Source: Oscillospiraceae bacterium (GTDB lineage: Bacteria > Bacillota > Clostridia > Oscillospirales > Oscillospiraceae). From it: a DNA stretch of 64,000 bases. The stretch is taken from assembly GCA_009780235.1 (NCBI GenBank), contig WRAK01000003.1, forward strand, positions 62,001 to 126,000, written 5' to 3'. The notes under the pieces were generated by a model that was not told the DNA's origin, ran no database searches, and saw only the letters and a program-made list of their open reading frames with translations. The stretch's first letter is position 1. Each line of letters starts with the position of its first letter. The position numbers were made by a program, and so were the translations under genes. Of the stretch, positions 34,356 to 43,000 are shown one piece after another.

Positions 34356-34935
34356 ACTGTGCCGCAGCCGCCAATCGCCCGACCAACGCATCCCGCCCCT
34401 CGCCCTTTTCGGCCGAAAACGGAATAATCTCCGTCTCTTCAAACAAGTCCAAGGTCTCCCGAATCACGGCCATGTTCGGCTCGATCTGGCTCTTCTTCAG
34501 CTTATCTATCTTGTTCGCCACAATGATAAGCGGACATCCGGTTTGTTTGAACCAGTCGGCCATCACACAATCATCCGCCGTCGGTTTATGGCGGGAATCG
34601 ACTATCATAACCCCAAGGTCAATCAACTCCGCGCCGAAATACTGCTCCATGAGCTTCCCCCACCGCGCCCGCTCCGTCTTGGAGACCTTGGCATAGCCAT
34701 AACCCGGCAAATCCACGAAATAGGCCGTGTTGTCGATGAGAAAATAGTTGATATGTACCGTCTTCCCCGGCCTCTGCCCCACACGGGCGAAGTTCTTACG
34801 GCGAAGCACACAATTCAGCACGCTGGATTTCCCCACGTTACTTTTTCCCGCAAACACAATCTGCGGCAGTTCGTCTGCAATAAAATTCTTCGGTTCCGTC
34901 ACGCTCTTCAGGAACTCTGTGTTGTGTAAATTCAT
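34351..34935 (-). CDS. engB: Ribosome biogenesis GTPase YsxC/EngB
   Basis: A 194-residue GTPase involved in 50S subunit assembly. Motifs: Walker [11 protein letters not shown]3 DLPGYGYA, G4 NKIDK, G5 FSAEKGEG. It follows lon in the same direction, as in Bacillus. I start at [10 protein letters not shown] with GGGAAGG 5 nt upstream. The longer frame to 34995 reads into a family A repeat. The last residues (AAAQS) run straight into the TAG of another repeat arm. Confidence 0.92.
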   Translation of the reverse strand: MNLHNTEFLKSVTEPKNFIADELPQIVFAGKSNVGKSSVLNCVLRRKNFARVGQRPGKTVHINYFLIDNTAYFVDLPGYGYAKVSKTERARWGKLMEQYFGAELIDLGVMIVDSRHKPTADDCVMADWFKQTGCPLIIVANKIDKLKKSQIEPNMAVIRETLDLFEETEIIPFSAEKGEGRDALVGRLAAAAQS

Positions 34936-34950
34936 ACTTGCCTTCCCATC

Positions 34951-35036
34951 TGTAGGGGGCGATGCCCGCATCGCCCCGTCGTTTTCTATACGCAATTTCG
35001 CCCCAAACGGGCCGATGTGGGCATCGGCCCCTGCAC
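34951..35036. repeat. Complete family A inverted repeat (GATGCCC word)
   Basis: Arms TGTAGGGGGCGATGCCCGC and GATGTGGGCATCGGCCCCTGC, between lon and engB. Confidence 0.8.
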
Positions 35037-35037
35037 T

Positions 35038-37452
35038 TTACAAGGGAAGGCTCTTGCCCTTAGGCCCCCGCCCCGAAGGGGCTGTCGCCGCAGACGACCG
35101 GGGGAGTTTCCCCTGTGCAGCTTTTACTTCCGGCAAGCATAAGGCCGTCTCTAACACCACATCCATATGGTCCACCAGCACAATCTGCAAGGCCGCGCGC
35201 ACGGTGGGGTCAATCTCTTCCAAATCCCGCTCATTCTCCGCGGGAATCAGCACCGTGCGAATATCGTTCCTGAGAGCCGCCATCGTCTTCTCTTTCAGGC
35301 CCCCAATCTCCAACACACGGCCGCGGAGCGTAATCTCGCCCGTCATGGCCAAATCCCGCCGCACGGGCGCACCCATGAGCGCAGAGACCATAGCAACCGC
35401 AATCGTAATCCCCGCCGACGGGCCGTCTTTCGGAATCGCCCCCTCGGGGAAGTGGATATGAATATCCCGTGTCTTATAGAAGTCAGGCTCAATGCCGAGC
35501 TTCGCCGTCCGGGAACGGATGTAACTGAGCGCGGCCTTGGCCGACTCCTGCATCACATTGCCGAGATTCCCCGTCAGCTCCAACTTACCGCTGCCGTCGA
35601 GTGCCTGAGCCTCCACCGTCAGCATCTCGCCCCCAACCCGTGTCCAAGCGAGGCCGTGCGCAAGCCCTACTTCATCCACGGGGCTTACCGTTTCAATCGA
35701 ATACTTCCGCACACCCAAGATACCGTGTAACTCCGCCGTGGTAACGGCGCGGCTTTTCAGCTCACCCTCCACGATGGCGGCCGCCGTCTTGCGGCAAACC
35801 TTGGTCAGTTCACGCTCCAACTGCCGCACGCCGGATTCTCTCGTATACCCGGCGATGATATCCCGCACGGCATCGTCCCGAATCTTGAGCTGCCGCGCCG
35901 TTAGCCCATGCCGCTTCCGCTGTTTCGGCAACAAATGCCGCTGGGCAATTTGTAGTTTCTCCTCATCCGTATAGCTCCCCAACTCGATAACCTCCATGCG
36001 GTCAAGCAAGGGGCGGGGGATACTGTCCGTCGAGTTCGCCGTGGTGATAAACAGCGTCTCCGAGAGGTCAAAGGACAACTCCAAATAATGGTCTCGGAAA
36101 GTGTTGTTCTGCTCGGAGTCCAATGCCTCAAGCAAAGCCGATGCCGGGTCTCCTCTGTGGTCACGGCCCAGCTTGTCAATCTCGTCCAACAAAAGCAGGG
36201 GATTCTTACTCTTCGCCTGCCGCACGGCGGCCATAATCCGCCCCGGCATCGCACCGACATAGGTCTTACGATGCCCCCGAATCTCCGCCTCGTCATGGAC
36301 ACCGCCCAGAGAGATCCGAGCAAAATTACGCCCCAAAGCCTTGGCAACGCTTGACGCAATGCTCGTCTTCCCCACCCCCGGCGGGCCGACTAAACAGAGA
36401 ATGCCGCCTTTCACGTCAGGCGCAAGCTGCCGCACCGCCAGAAACTCGATGACACGCGCCTTGACCTTTTCCATCCCGAAATGGTCGGCCTCCAGCACTT
36501 TCCGCGCGGCGGCAATGTCCACTCGCTCCTTCGTGGCCGTGTTCCAAGGCAATTCCAGCACCGTATCCAAGTATGTCCGAATCACCGCCGCCTCGGACGA
36601 GCCATAGGCCTGCCGCCCCAAACGCGTAACTTCTTTGAGCAACTTCTCTTGGCTCTCCTCGACGAGACCCAAGGCTATGACTTTAGCCTTGTACTCCTCC
36701 AGTTCGTCCTCATCGTCTTCGGCCTCGCCCAGAGCCTCCCGAATCACACGGGCCTGCTCGCGGAGGTAGTAATCCCGCTGATTTTGATTGATGAGGTGGC
36801 TTGTCTCTTCGGCCAACTCTGTTTTAATCTCTAAAATCTCCACTTCACGGACGAGAATGCGCACAATCTTCTGCATCCGCTGAACAGGCCGCCGCTCTTC
36901 CAAAATCGACTGCCGTTCCTCGTGCCGAATGGCGATGTTTTGCGCGATATAGTCCGCCACATATCCGGGGTCGTCGCTGGTGAATACCGCCGCCAACTCG
37001 CCCTGACTGCCCGAGAGGTCCATGTAGACCTCAAACAGCTCCAAGCACTGGCGCAGTAATGCCTCCGTCCGATTTCCGCGCCGCGCGGCGGGCACATCTT
37101 CCAATGGCGTAACACTCGCCAAAAAATATGGACTCTGTGACACCAGTCCCTGCATCTCCGCACGGCAAAGCCCCTCCACCATCACCCGCATCCCGTGACC
37201 GGGTACGCGGAGGACTTGTGAAATCTTGCAAATCGTGCCGACCGTGTAAAGCTCCGCCTCGCTCGGCACCTCGTCTAACATCTCCCGTTGGGTCAAAAGA
37301 AACACCCGCTGGTCAGCCCCCAATGCCGCATGAATCGCCGCAACCGACATAGGCCGCTCCACGTCGAAGTGCAGCAGCATGTCAGGGAATGCCGTCATGC
37401 CGCGCAGGGCGACGGTTGGCAGGGTTTCGATTGTTTGTTTGTTAATGTCCAT
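35038..37452 (-). CDS. lon: ATP-dependent protease Lon, LonA type
   Basis: An 804-residue cytoplasmic AAA+ serine protease: LAN substrate domain (1-200), AAA+ module with Walker [14 protein letters not shown] and Walker [10 protein letters not shown], and protease domain with catalytic Ser679 ([11 protein letters not shown]) and Lys720 ([10 protein letters not shown]). The end is odd: after the natural-looking LPEVKAAQ the frame passes through a family B repeat, giving about 20 extra residues ([18 protein letters not shown]...). It lies between a small unknown gene and engB in the tig-clpP-clpX-lon cluster. Confidence 0.94.
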   Translation of the reverse strand: MDINKQTIETLPTVALRGMTAFPDMLLHFDVERPMSVAAIHAALGADQRVFLLTQREMLDEVPSEAELYTVGTICKISQVLRVPGHGMRVMVEGLCRAEMQGLVSQSPYFLASVTPLEDVPAARRGNRTEALLRQCLELFEVYMDLSGSQGELAAVFTSDDPGYVADYIAQNIAIRHEERQSILEERRPVQRMQKIVRILVREVEILEIKTELAEETSHLINQNQRDYYLREQARVIREALGEAEDDEDELEEYKAKVIALGLVEESQEKLLKEVTRLGRQAYGSSEAAVIRTYLDTVLELPWNTATKERVDIAAARKVLEADHFGMEKVKARVIEFLAVRQLAPDVKGGILCLVGPPGVGKTSIASSVAKALGRNFARISLGGVHDEAEIRGHRKTYVGAMPGRIMAAVRQAKSKNPLLLLDEIDKLGRDHRGDPASALLEALDSEQNNTFRDHYLELSFDLSETLFITTANSTDSIPRPLLDRMEVIELGSYTDEEKLQIAQRHLLPKQRKRHGLTARQLKIRDDAVRDIIAGYTRESGVRQLERELTKVCRKTAAAIVEGELKSRAVTTAELHGILGVRKYSIETVSPVDEVGLAHGLAWTRVGGEMLTVEAQALDGSGKLELTGNLGNVMQESAKAALSYIRSRTAKLGIEPDFYKTRDIHIHFPEGAIPKDGPSAGITIAVAMVSALMGAPVRRDLAMTGEITLRGRVLEIGGLKEKTMAALRNDIRTVLIPAENERDLEEIDPTVRAALQIVLVDHMDVVLETALCLPEVKAAQGKLPRSSAATAPSGRGPKGKSLPL

Positions 37453-37472
37453 AATTTACCTCTTGTGTACCT

Positions 37473-37550
37473 CGTAGGGGCGACCGACCCGGTCGCCCGT
37501 GTGTCAATGCGATGGGAAACCTGCGGACGACCGGGTCGGTCGTCCCTACA
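37473..37550. repeat. Complete family A inverted repeat at the stop of the 134-residue gene
   Basis: GACC/GGTC-word arms, with TAG of the right arm (37546-37548) forming the stop of the upstream gene. It lies 20 bp before lon. Confidence 0.8.
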
Positions 37551-37950
37551 TCGCGTCCTCCGCTTCCAAAAGCTCAGGCTCACCTGTCGCAAGAATATCC
37601 ACAATGCTGTCGAAATTGTCGTACAAAAAATAATACTTAAGCTGATTGCTAGACATAAACTGTGTAAAATCAGAGATGAGCTTTGAGTTTTCGACAGTAA
37701 AAATATTGTTCTTTCTTTCCTGTATCGGTGCCTCAAGAACCGGGTCATCCCGGCCAACGGAAACGAGTTCATTGGAGCAACGGAAATCCCAAACGTCTTT
37801 GAAAATCAGTTTGTGCCGCTTGTAATTCCCTCTTATCTCGCTCCCGGTTGAAAACAAAATTTCAAAATCTTCGCCGGACAACGGCCAGAATGATATATGT
37901 TCAATGTACTCTATGTCCGTGACAATATTGCAATTTACCAACCGTTCCAT
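37546..37950 (-). CDS. Unknown 134-residue protein between clpX and lon
   Basis: A soluble protein starting MERLVNCNIVTDIEYIEHIS, with GAGGT 7 nt before the ATG. It is acidic, rich in Phe, Tyr and Asp, and has no membrane segment, Cys pair or motif I recognise. Its sequence is visibly more AT-rich than clpX and lon on either side, and this position is normally empty or occupied by lonB, so it may be a recent arrival. The C-terminus (LLEAEDAM) ends at the TAG of a family A repeat and could have been trimmed by it. Its size and character would fit an immunity or SMI1-like protein, but nothing decisive supports this. Confidence 0.6.
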   Translation of the reverse strand: MERLVNCNIVTDIEYIEHISFWPLSGEDFEILFSTGSEIRGNYKRHKLIFKDVWDFRCSNELVSVGRDDPVLEAPIQERKNNIFTVENSKLISDFTQFMSSNQLKYYFLYDNFDSIVDILATGEPELLEAEDAM

Positions 37951-38011
37951 ACAACGCACCTCTATCCCCTACAGAAACAACGGGCGGGCCGAAAGCCCGC
38001 CCCTACAACGC

Positions 38012-39304
38012 TTATGAAACAAATTCCTCCGGTACCGGGATGTCAATTTCCACTTTCCGATGCGTAACCTCCGACGCCGCACCCGCTCGAACGCAGGCCT
38101 CGGTAATCGTGATGGCCTCTATCGTACTGTCCGACGGTGCCATATACATAACATCCGTCATAATGCCCTCCATCACGCCGCGCAGCCCTCTTGCGCCAAT
38201 CTCCAAGTCAATCGCCTTGTCCGCAATCGCCTCTATGGCCTCCTGCTCAAAGTTCAGCGTCACATGGTCGTAGCCCAAGAGCGTCTTATACTGCTTCGTC
38301 AGCGCGTTCTTCGGCTCCGTGAGTATCCGCACCAACTCCGCACGCCCCAATGAGTGGAGCGGCGTAATCACCGGCAAACGTCCGATTAGCTCCGGGATAA
38401 TCCCAAACTTCAAGAGGTCTCTCGACTGCACATGCTTCAAAGTCTCGCCGATGTTTTTGTCTTTCTTTCCCTGAATATCCGCTCCGAAGCCCATGCTCTT
38501 GGCGTGGATGCGCTTCTCAATAATCTTCTCCAACCCGTCAAACGCTCCGCCGCAGATGAAAAGGATGTTGGAGGTGTCGATGTGGATAAACTCCTGATGC
38601 GGATGCTTGCGCCCGCCCTGCGGCGGCACGTTGGCGACCGTACCCTCCAAAATCTTGAGGAGTGCCTGCTGCACACCCTCACCTGACACGTCTCGTGTGA
38701 TGGATGCGTTTTCGCTCTTGCGGGAGATTTTGTCCAACTCGTCGATATAGATAATGCCCCGCTCGGCCCGCTCCACGTCATAATCGGCGGCCTGCAGCAG
38801 ACGGACAAGAATATTCTCCACGTCATCGCCCACATAGCCCGCCTCGGTCAAAGTCGTAGCGTCGGCGATGGCAAACGGCACTTGCAGCACCCGCGCCAAA
38901 GTCTGCGCAAACAAGGTCTTTCCGCTCCCCGTAGGGCCAATGAGCAGAATGTTGCTCTTCTGCAGTTCCACATCTTCCCCGCCGCCGAGGTAGATGCGTT
39001 TGTAGTGGTTATATACCGCCACAGACAGCGCAATCTTCGCCGTCTCCTGTCCGACGATATACTCATCCAACACCGCCCGCATCTCCTGCGGTTTCGGGAG
39101 ATTCGGCGGTTGGGGCGCACCCGTTTTAGGGTCTTCATCCCATGCGCCGAACGGTGCCAATTCGTCTTCTAAAATCCCCATGCAGAGATCAACACACTCG
39201 TTACAGATGCAGGAATCCCGCCCTGCAATCATGCGGTCTACCTGCTCCTGATTCTTGCCGCAAAACGAACAGCGTGTCATTTTTTGGTCTTCGTGTTTTG
39301 CCAT
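38012..39304 (-). CDS. clpX: ATP-dependent Clp protease ATPase subunit ClpX
   Basis: A 430-residue AAA+ unfoldase feeding ClpP. The N-terminal zinc-binding domain has Cys12, Cys15, Cys34 and Cys37 (RCSFCGKNQ... [10 protein letters not shown]). The ATPase has Walker [11 protein letters not shown], Walker [10 protein letters not shown], the pore loop GYVGDD, and the ClpP-binding loop region [15 protein letters not shown] ([10 protein letters not shown]). It is 16 nt after clpP, and a palindromic GC arm follows its stop (37981-38008). Confidence 0.95.
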   Translation of the reverse strand: MAKHEDQKMTRCSFCGKNQEQVDRMIAGRDSCICNECVDLCMGILEDELAPFGAWDEDPKTGAPQPPNLPKPQEMRAVLDEYIVGQETAKIALSVAVYNHYKRIYLGGGEDVELQKSNILLIGPTGSGKTLFAQTLARVLQVPFAIADATTLTEAGYVGDDVENILVRLLQAADYDVERAERGIIYIDELDKISRKSENASITRDVSGEGVQQALLKILEGTVANVPPQGGRKHPHQEFIHIDTSNILFICGGAFDGLEKIIEKRIHAKSMGFGADIQGKKDKNIGETLKHVQSRDLLKFGIIPELIGRLPVITPLHSLGRAELVRILTEPKNALTKQYKTLLGYDHVTLNFEQEAIEAIADKAIDLEIGARGLRGVMEGIMTDVMYMAPSDSTIEAITITEACVRAGAASEVTHRKVEIDIPVPEEFVS

Positions 39305-39320
39305 GTAGCTTGCTCCTTAG

Positions 39321-39902
39321 CTATCGATGCGAAATAACTTTATCCAAAATGCCGTACTCCACCGCTTCCTGCGCGCTCATAAAGTAGTCACGCTCACAGT
39401 CACGCTCGATTTGCTCGATGGATTTCCCCGTGTTCTCGGCGAGGATTTTGTTGAGGTTTTGCTTCATCTTCAGAATCCGCTCGGCCTGGATTTGGATATC
39501 CGTCGCCTGACCGCGGCTCCCGCCGGAGGGCTGGTGAATCATGACCTCCGCGTTGGGCAGGGCCATGCGCTTGCCCTTCGTCCCCGCCGAGAGCAAAAAC
39601 GCCCCCATGCTGGCCGCCATGCCGATACAAATCGTAGACACGTCCGCCTTGATGTACTGCATGGTGTCATAAATGGCCATCCCCGAGGTAATACTCCCGC
39701 CGGGGCTGTTGATGTAAAACTGAATGTCCTTGTCGGGGTCCTGTGCCTCCAAATACAGAAGCTGCGCCACCACAAGACTTGCGGTAACGTCATTGACCTC
39801 CTCGGACAGCATAACAATTCTATCGTTGAGCAGTCGGGAGAAAATATCATAAGACCGCTCCCCGCGGCTGGTCTGCTCGACTACGTACGGGACTAAACTC
39901 AT
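39321..39902 (-). CDS. clpP: ATP-dependent Clp protease proteolytic subunit
   Basis: A 193-residue serine protease forming the 14-mer chamber. Catalytic Ser98 ([11 protein letters not shown]) and His123 (VMIHQPSGG) are present, with the third residue beyond. I start at [11 protein letters not shown] with AGGAGG about 10 nt upstream. The 12-codon extension to 39938 comes from a repeat. It is placed between tig and clpX, the usual proteostasis cluster. Confidence 0.95.
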   Translation of the reverse strand: MSLVPYVVEQTSRGERSYDIFSRLLNDRIVMLSEEVNDVTASLVVAQLLYLEAQDPDKDIQFYINSPGGSITSGMAIYDTMQYIKADVSTICIGMAASMGAFLLSAGTKGKRMALPNAEVMIHQPSGGSRGQATDIQIQAERILKMKQNLNKILAENTGKSIEQIERDCERDYFMSAQEAVEYGILDKVISHR

Positions 39903-39926
39903 GGGCTTTGACCTCCTGTTATTCGT

Positions 39927-39956
39927 AGGGCGCAACACCCTCGGCGCACCCTACAT
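39927..39956. repeat. Single palindromic family A arm (CACCCTCGGCG word)
   Basis: CGTAGGGCGCAACACCCTCG followed by GCGCACCCTAC, between tig and clpP. Confidence 0.7.
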
Positions 39957-39977
39957 ATTAGCCATCAAGCTGTAGTT

Positions 39978-41495
39978 TTATTCCTTATCCGCCGCCGCTT
40001 TCTTCGCTGCGGGCTTCTTTGCCGCCGGCTTTTTGGCGGCTGTCGTGGTTGTCTTCTTCGCGGCGGGCTTCTTCTCTGCCGCCGAATCCTTTTCCTCGTC
40101 CGCTTTCGCCGTGGCGGGTTTCTTGGCCGCGGTAGTCGTCTTTTTCGCCGCAGGCTTCTTCGCGGGGGCCGCTTCGTCTTTGGCCTCATCTGCGGGCGTT
40201 GCTTCTTTCTTTGCCGCTTTCTTCTCAGCCGTTGCGGTGCTGTGAATCACATCGCCGGCCTTTTTCCGCTTGATATCTCCTGTCAAGTCCTCGGCAGAAA
40301 CAGACTTCTTCAAAGCCTCCGCCTCTTGCCCGTACTGCTCGGCAAGACGGGCGTACTCCGCTTCGATTTCTGCTTCTTCCACGGCAATCGCCTCGGCTTC
40401 AACAACGGCATCCAAGAGCAGCCCCGTCTGTACCCGCGCCAGAGCCGTCGCACGGCTGCCCTCACGGAAACCGTTCATGTCCATGCCCATCATCTGCAAA
40501 TACTGCTCGGGATCCATGCCCTGTGAAGAGATGCTGTAATAGAAGTCCCGCATCATCCCGTCCAAAGCTTGGTCAACCATGGCGGCGGGAATCTCCACCG
40601 TCATGTTCTCCACGGCCTGTTTCATGATGGCCTCTTGGAATTCCTCGTCGGCCTTTTCCGTCCGCTCTTTCGTCAGCCGCGCCTTGATGTCTTTCTTGTA
40701 TTCCTCCAAGGTATCAAACTCCGATACGTCTTTGGCAAACTCGTCGTCGAGTTCCGGCAGAATCTGCTCTTTGACTTCCACGCAAGTAACTTTGAAGATG
40801 ACATCTTTCCCGGCCAGCTCTGCGGCGTAATCTTCGGGGAAGGTGATGTTAATCTCCCGCTCGTCCCCGGCTTTCATGCCCACGACCTGCGCCTCGAAGC
40901 CCGGCACAAAGCTGTCAGAGCCGAGAAGCAACTCATAACCCGCACCTGCGCCGCCCTCGAAAGGCACGCCGTTGAGGAAGCCCTCAAAGTCAATCACCGC
41001 CGTATCGCCGTTCTTGGCTTTGCGCGCCACCGCTTGAATTCTGGCATTGCGCTTCTGCAAGGTCTCAAGCTCCGCGTCAATGTCTTTCTTCAACACAGAC
41101 TGCGCCGTCTTCTCCGCGGAAAGACCTTTGTACTCGCCCAAAACCACGGTCGGATAGATGGCCGTAACAAACGTCAAGGTCAAAGCCTTATCGTCTTTGA
41201 TATCCACATCGTCCACACTCGGCCGCCCGACGGTCTTGATACCCTCGGCTTCGACCGCGTGCTCAAACGCATCCGGCGCAATGTCGTTGATGGCGTCTTC
41301 ATAGAACACCGATGTCCCGTACATACGCTCAATAATCTTACGGGGTGCTTTCCCCTTACGGAACCCGGGTACCATAATGCCGCCCCGATTCTTGCGGTAT
41401 GTCTTCTCCAAAGCCGCCTCAAACACAGCCGCCGGAACCTCGACAATAATCTCCATCGTACTCTTCTCTTTCGGATTTACCCCAGTAACTTTCAT
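39978..41495 (-). CDS. tig: Trigger factor with a lysine-rich C-terminal tail
   Basis: A 505-residue ribosome-bound chaperone and prolyl isomerase. N-terminal ribosome-binding domain with the signature region GFRKGKAPRKIIERMYG, an FKBP domain (about 150-240: DTAVIDFEGFLNGVPFEGG), and a helical C-terminal chaperone arm to about residue 420. The last 83 residues are unusual: repeated AAKKP and KKTTTAAKK steps like a histone H1-type tail, far beyond the roughly 430 residues normal for the family. The tail could bind nucleic acid or ribosome. I start at MKVTGVNPKEK, with GAGGAG 8 nt upstream. It heads the tig-clpP-clpX-lon-engB operon. Confidence 0.9.
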   Translation of the reverse strand: MKVTGVNPKEKSTMEIIVEVPAAVFEAALEKTYRKNRGGIMVPGFRKGKAPRKIIERMYGTSVFYEDAINDIAPDAFEHAVEAEGIKTVGRPSVDDVDIKDDKALTLTFVTAIYPTVVLGEYKGLSAEKTAQSVLKKDIDAELETLQKRNARIQAVARKAKNGDTAVIDFEGFLNGVPFEGGAGAGYELLLGSDSFVPGFEAQVVGMKAGDEREINITFPEDYAAELAGKDVIFKVTCVEVKEQILPELDDEFAKDVSEFDTLEEYKKDIKARLTKERTEKADEEFQEAIMKQAVENMTVEIPAAMVDQALDGMMRDFYYSISSQGMDPEQYLQMMGMDMNGFREGSRATALARVQTGLLLDAVVEAEAIAVEEAEIEAEYARLAEQYGQEAEALKKSVSAEDLTGDIKRKKAGDVIHSTATAEKKAAKKEATPADEAKDEAAPAKKPAAKKTTTAAKKPATAKADEEKDSAAEKKPAAKKTTTTAAKKPAAKKPAAKKAAADKE

Positions 41496-41520
41496 TTGTA
41501 TGCTCCTCTTCTGTTTACTA

Positions 41521-41586
41521 TAAGCATTCCTTCCACCAACCAATCGCACAGCGGCTTCGCTTTGCGCGCTTGGGGTGTCAGTTATA
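41521..41586. repeat. Family D repeat (reverse) in the tig leader
   Basis: The minus strand reads ACTGACACCCCAAGCGCGC, AAAGCGAAGCCGCTGTGCGA, TTGGTTGGTGGAAGGAATGC. It matches the D units at 15211-15308 and 42801-42895. It lies between the tig promoter and start codon, so it would be part of the mRNA leader. Confidence 0.75.
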
Positions 41587-41597
41587 GTCCACCCTGT

Positions 41598-41626
41598 ATT
41601 GTACCAGATGAAACCAATAATTGCAA
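41598..41626 (-). promoter_or_regulatory. Sigma-A promoter of the tig-clpPX-lon operon
   Basis: TTGCAA (41621-41626), 17-nt spacer, TACAAT (41598-41603) on the minus strand. No CtsR or CIRCE-like operator was seen near it. Confidence 0.78.
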
Positions 41627-41662
41627 ATATTTCTTGCCCTTGACCTTGCCCTTAATTCTGCA

Positions 41663-42349
41663 TTACATCACCCGATAGGGTGAAAACTGCACCGCGTCCG
41701 CAGACACCATCGTATATTCGATGCCCTCAATCAAGCCCTCCACCGCCAGCCGCATCCCCGGCCCGTGGATATGGCCGTAAAAACACCGCCTCACGCCGTA
41801 TGCCGTCATGACCTCCACAATCTCCCGGCAGACGTAATCCCGATAGCGGGGCGGATAGTGCAAAAAACAGAGCTTCTCTCTATCCCCCGCCGCTTTCAGC
41901 GAGGCCTCCAAGCGCATGACTTCCCGATTCATAATCTTCTGGTCGTGCTCGCTCCCCGTCTCCTCTTCGTAAAACCATCCCCGCGTTCCGCAGATGGCTA
42001 TATCATCGTAAAAATGGCAGTTATTATGGAGCAGAGCGATACTGTCAATCCCGTGCGCATCCCAGAGCTGATGCGCCTTAGAAGCCGTCGTCCACCAATA
42101 GTCGTGGTTGCCCTTGAGAATCAGCTTCTTCCCCGGCAGGGCGTGGATGAACTGAAAATCGGCAAGGCTCTCATTTAAGTTCATACCCCAGCTGATATCC
42201 CCGCAGAGCACCGTCACATCCTCCGCCCCGAGCGCAGAGAATCCGTCCGTGAGTTTCCCCATATAATTCTCCCACCGCCCGCCGAACACGTCCATGGGCT
42301 TGTCCGCAGAGAGCGAGAGATGTAAATCACCGATGGCATAAAGAGACAT
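41663..42349 (-). CDS. Calcineurin-like metallophosphoesterase
   Basis: A 228-residue cytoplasmic protein with the full metallophosphoesterase motif set: GDLHLS, GDISWG, GNHDYWW and GHIHGPG, binding two metal ions. It resembles the YkuE/MPPE-like single-domain proteins found in Clostridia, whose substrate is not known. I start at MSLYAIGDLHL because upstream codons of the open frame run through a family A repeat. GGAGG lies about 13 nt before this ATG, rather far. The stop (TAA) merges with an AT-rich post-stop element (GTAATGCAGAATTAAGGGC), directly before the tig promoter. Confidence 0.85.
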   Translation of the reverse strand: MSLYAIGDLHLSLSADKPMDVFGGRWENYMGKLTDGFSALGAEDVTVLCGDISWGMNLNESLADFQFIHALPGKKLILKGNHDYWWTTASKAHQLWDAHGIDSIALLHNNCHFYDDIAICGTRGWFYEEETGSEHDQKIMNREVMRLEASLKAAGDREKLCFLHYPPRYRDYVCREIVEVMTAYGVRRCFYGHIHGPGMRLAVEGLIEGIEYTMVSADAVQFSPYRVM

Positions 42350-42391
42350 GGAATATTCAAAGCCTCCAAGGATAGAATAACCGCAGGACAT

Positions 42392-42468
42392 TGTAGGGGA
42401 CGGCGTCCTCGACGTCCCGTGCATCGTGCCTACGAGGATCGCGGGGCGTCGGAGACGCCGCCTCCTAC
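42392..42468. repeat. Complete family A inverted repeat (GGCGTCCTCGACG word)
   Basis: Arms TGTAGGGGACGGCGTCCTCG and GGGGCGTCGGAGACGCCG lie between the divergent phosphoesterase and DUF1540 genes. Confidence 0.8.
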
Positions 42469-42488
42469 GAACAGAAAGGAGCACAAGT

Positions 42489-42665
42489 ATGATAAAAGCC
42501 AAAAAATGCACCGAAAACCTACCCGGCGTAAACTGCGACGTCACAAACTGCGTCTACAACAGCCCAGACCACATGTGCCACGCCGACCATATTCAGGTGG
42601 CAAATCAAACGCAAAGCTGCAAAAACGAACAAGACACCTTCTGCGGCACCTTTGAAGCGAGATAA
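42489..42665 (+). CDS. DUF1540 Cys-rich small protein
   Basis: A 58-residue protein with AAAGGAG 8 nt before its ATG. It carries the DUF1540 pattern: NCDVTNCVYNSPDHMCHADH followed by IQV, then SCKNEQDTFCGTF, probably binding a metal ion. Function of the family is unknown. It is common and often multicopy in Clostridia. It stands alone on the plus strand between the phosphoesterase gene and a repeat block. Confidence 0.85.
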   Translation: MIKAKKCTENLPGVNCDVTNCVYNSPDHMCHADHIQVANQTQSCKNEQDTFCGTFEAR

Positions 42666-42675
42666 CACACGCCCT

Positions 42676-43000
42676 TAATTCCCCTCCTTGGAGGGGTGGC
42701 AGGCGGAGCCTGACGGGGTGGTTTCAGGATGCGTACGCTGTAGGGGGCGCACAAAGCCTCCCTCGCTTGCGAGGGAGGTGCCCCGCAGGGGCGGAGGGAG
42801 TACGCCCCAAGAGCGCAAAGCGAAACCGCAGTACGATTGGAGGGCGGAAGGAATGCCTGTGGTGCAGCCCCCTCGCAAGCGAGGGGGCCTAAGGTCAAGG
42901 GCGACCACCCCACCGCCTGCGGCGGCACCCCTCCAAGGAGGGGAATTTTTCGCCCCTACATATGCCCTTGCCCTTCATTCTACATTCTAAACTCTACATT
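42676..43000. repeat. Composite of families C, B, D and the post-stop element (335-bp gap)
   Basis: The gap between the DUF1540 gene and the thrC 3' end holds no gene. Order: family C unit (CCCCTCCTTGGAGGGG, GGCAGGCGGAGCCTGACGG), family B hairpin (CCTCCCTCGCTTGCGAGGGA), family D unit (42801-42895), a reversed family C unit, and an AT-rich element (minus strand: AACGTAGAATGTAGAGTTTA and on to AAGGGCAAGGGC) touching the thrC stop. Confidence 0.75.

Noticed and set aside
41587..41662. CtsR or HrcA operator near the tig-clpPX-lon promoter
   Set aside because: No tandem GGTCAAA heptads or CIRCE-like inverted repeat is present.
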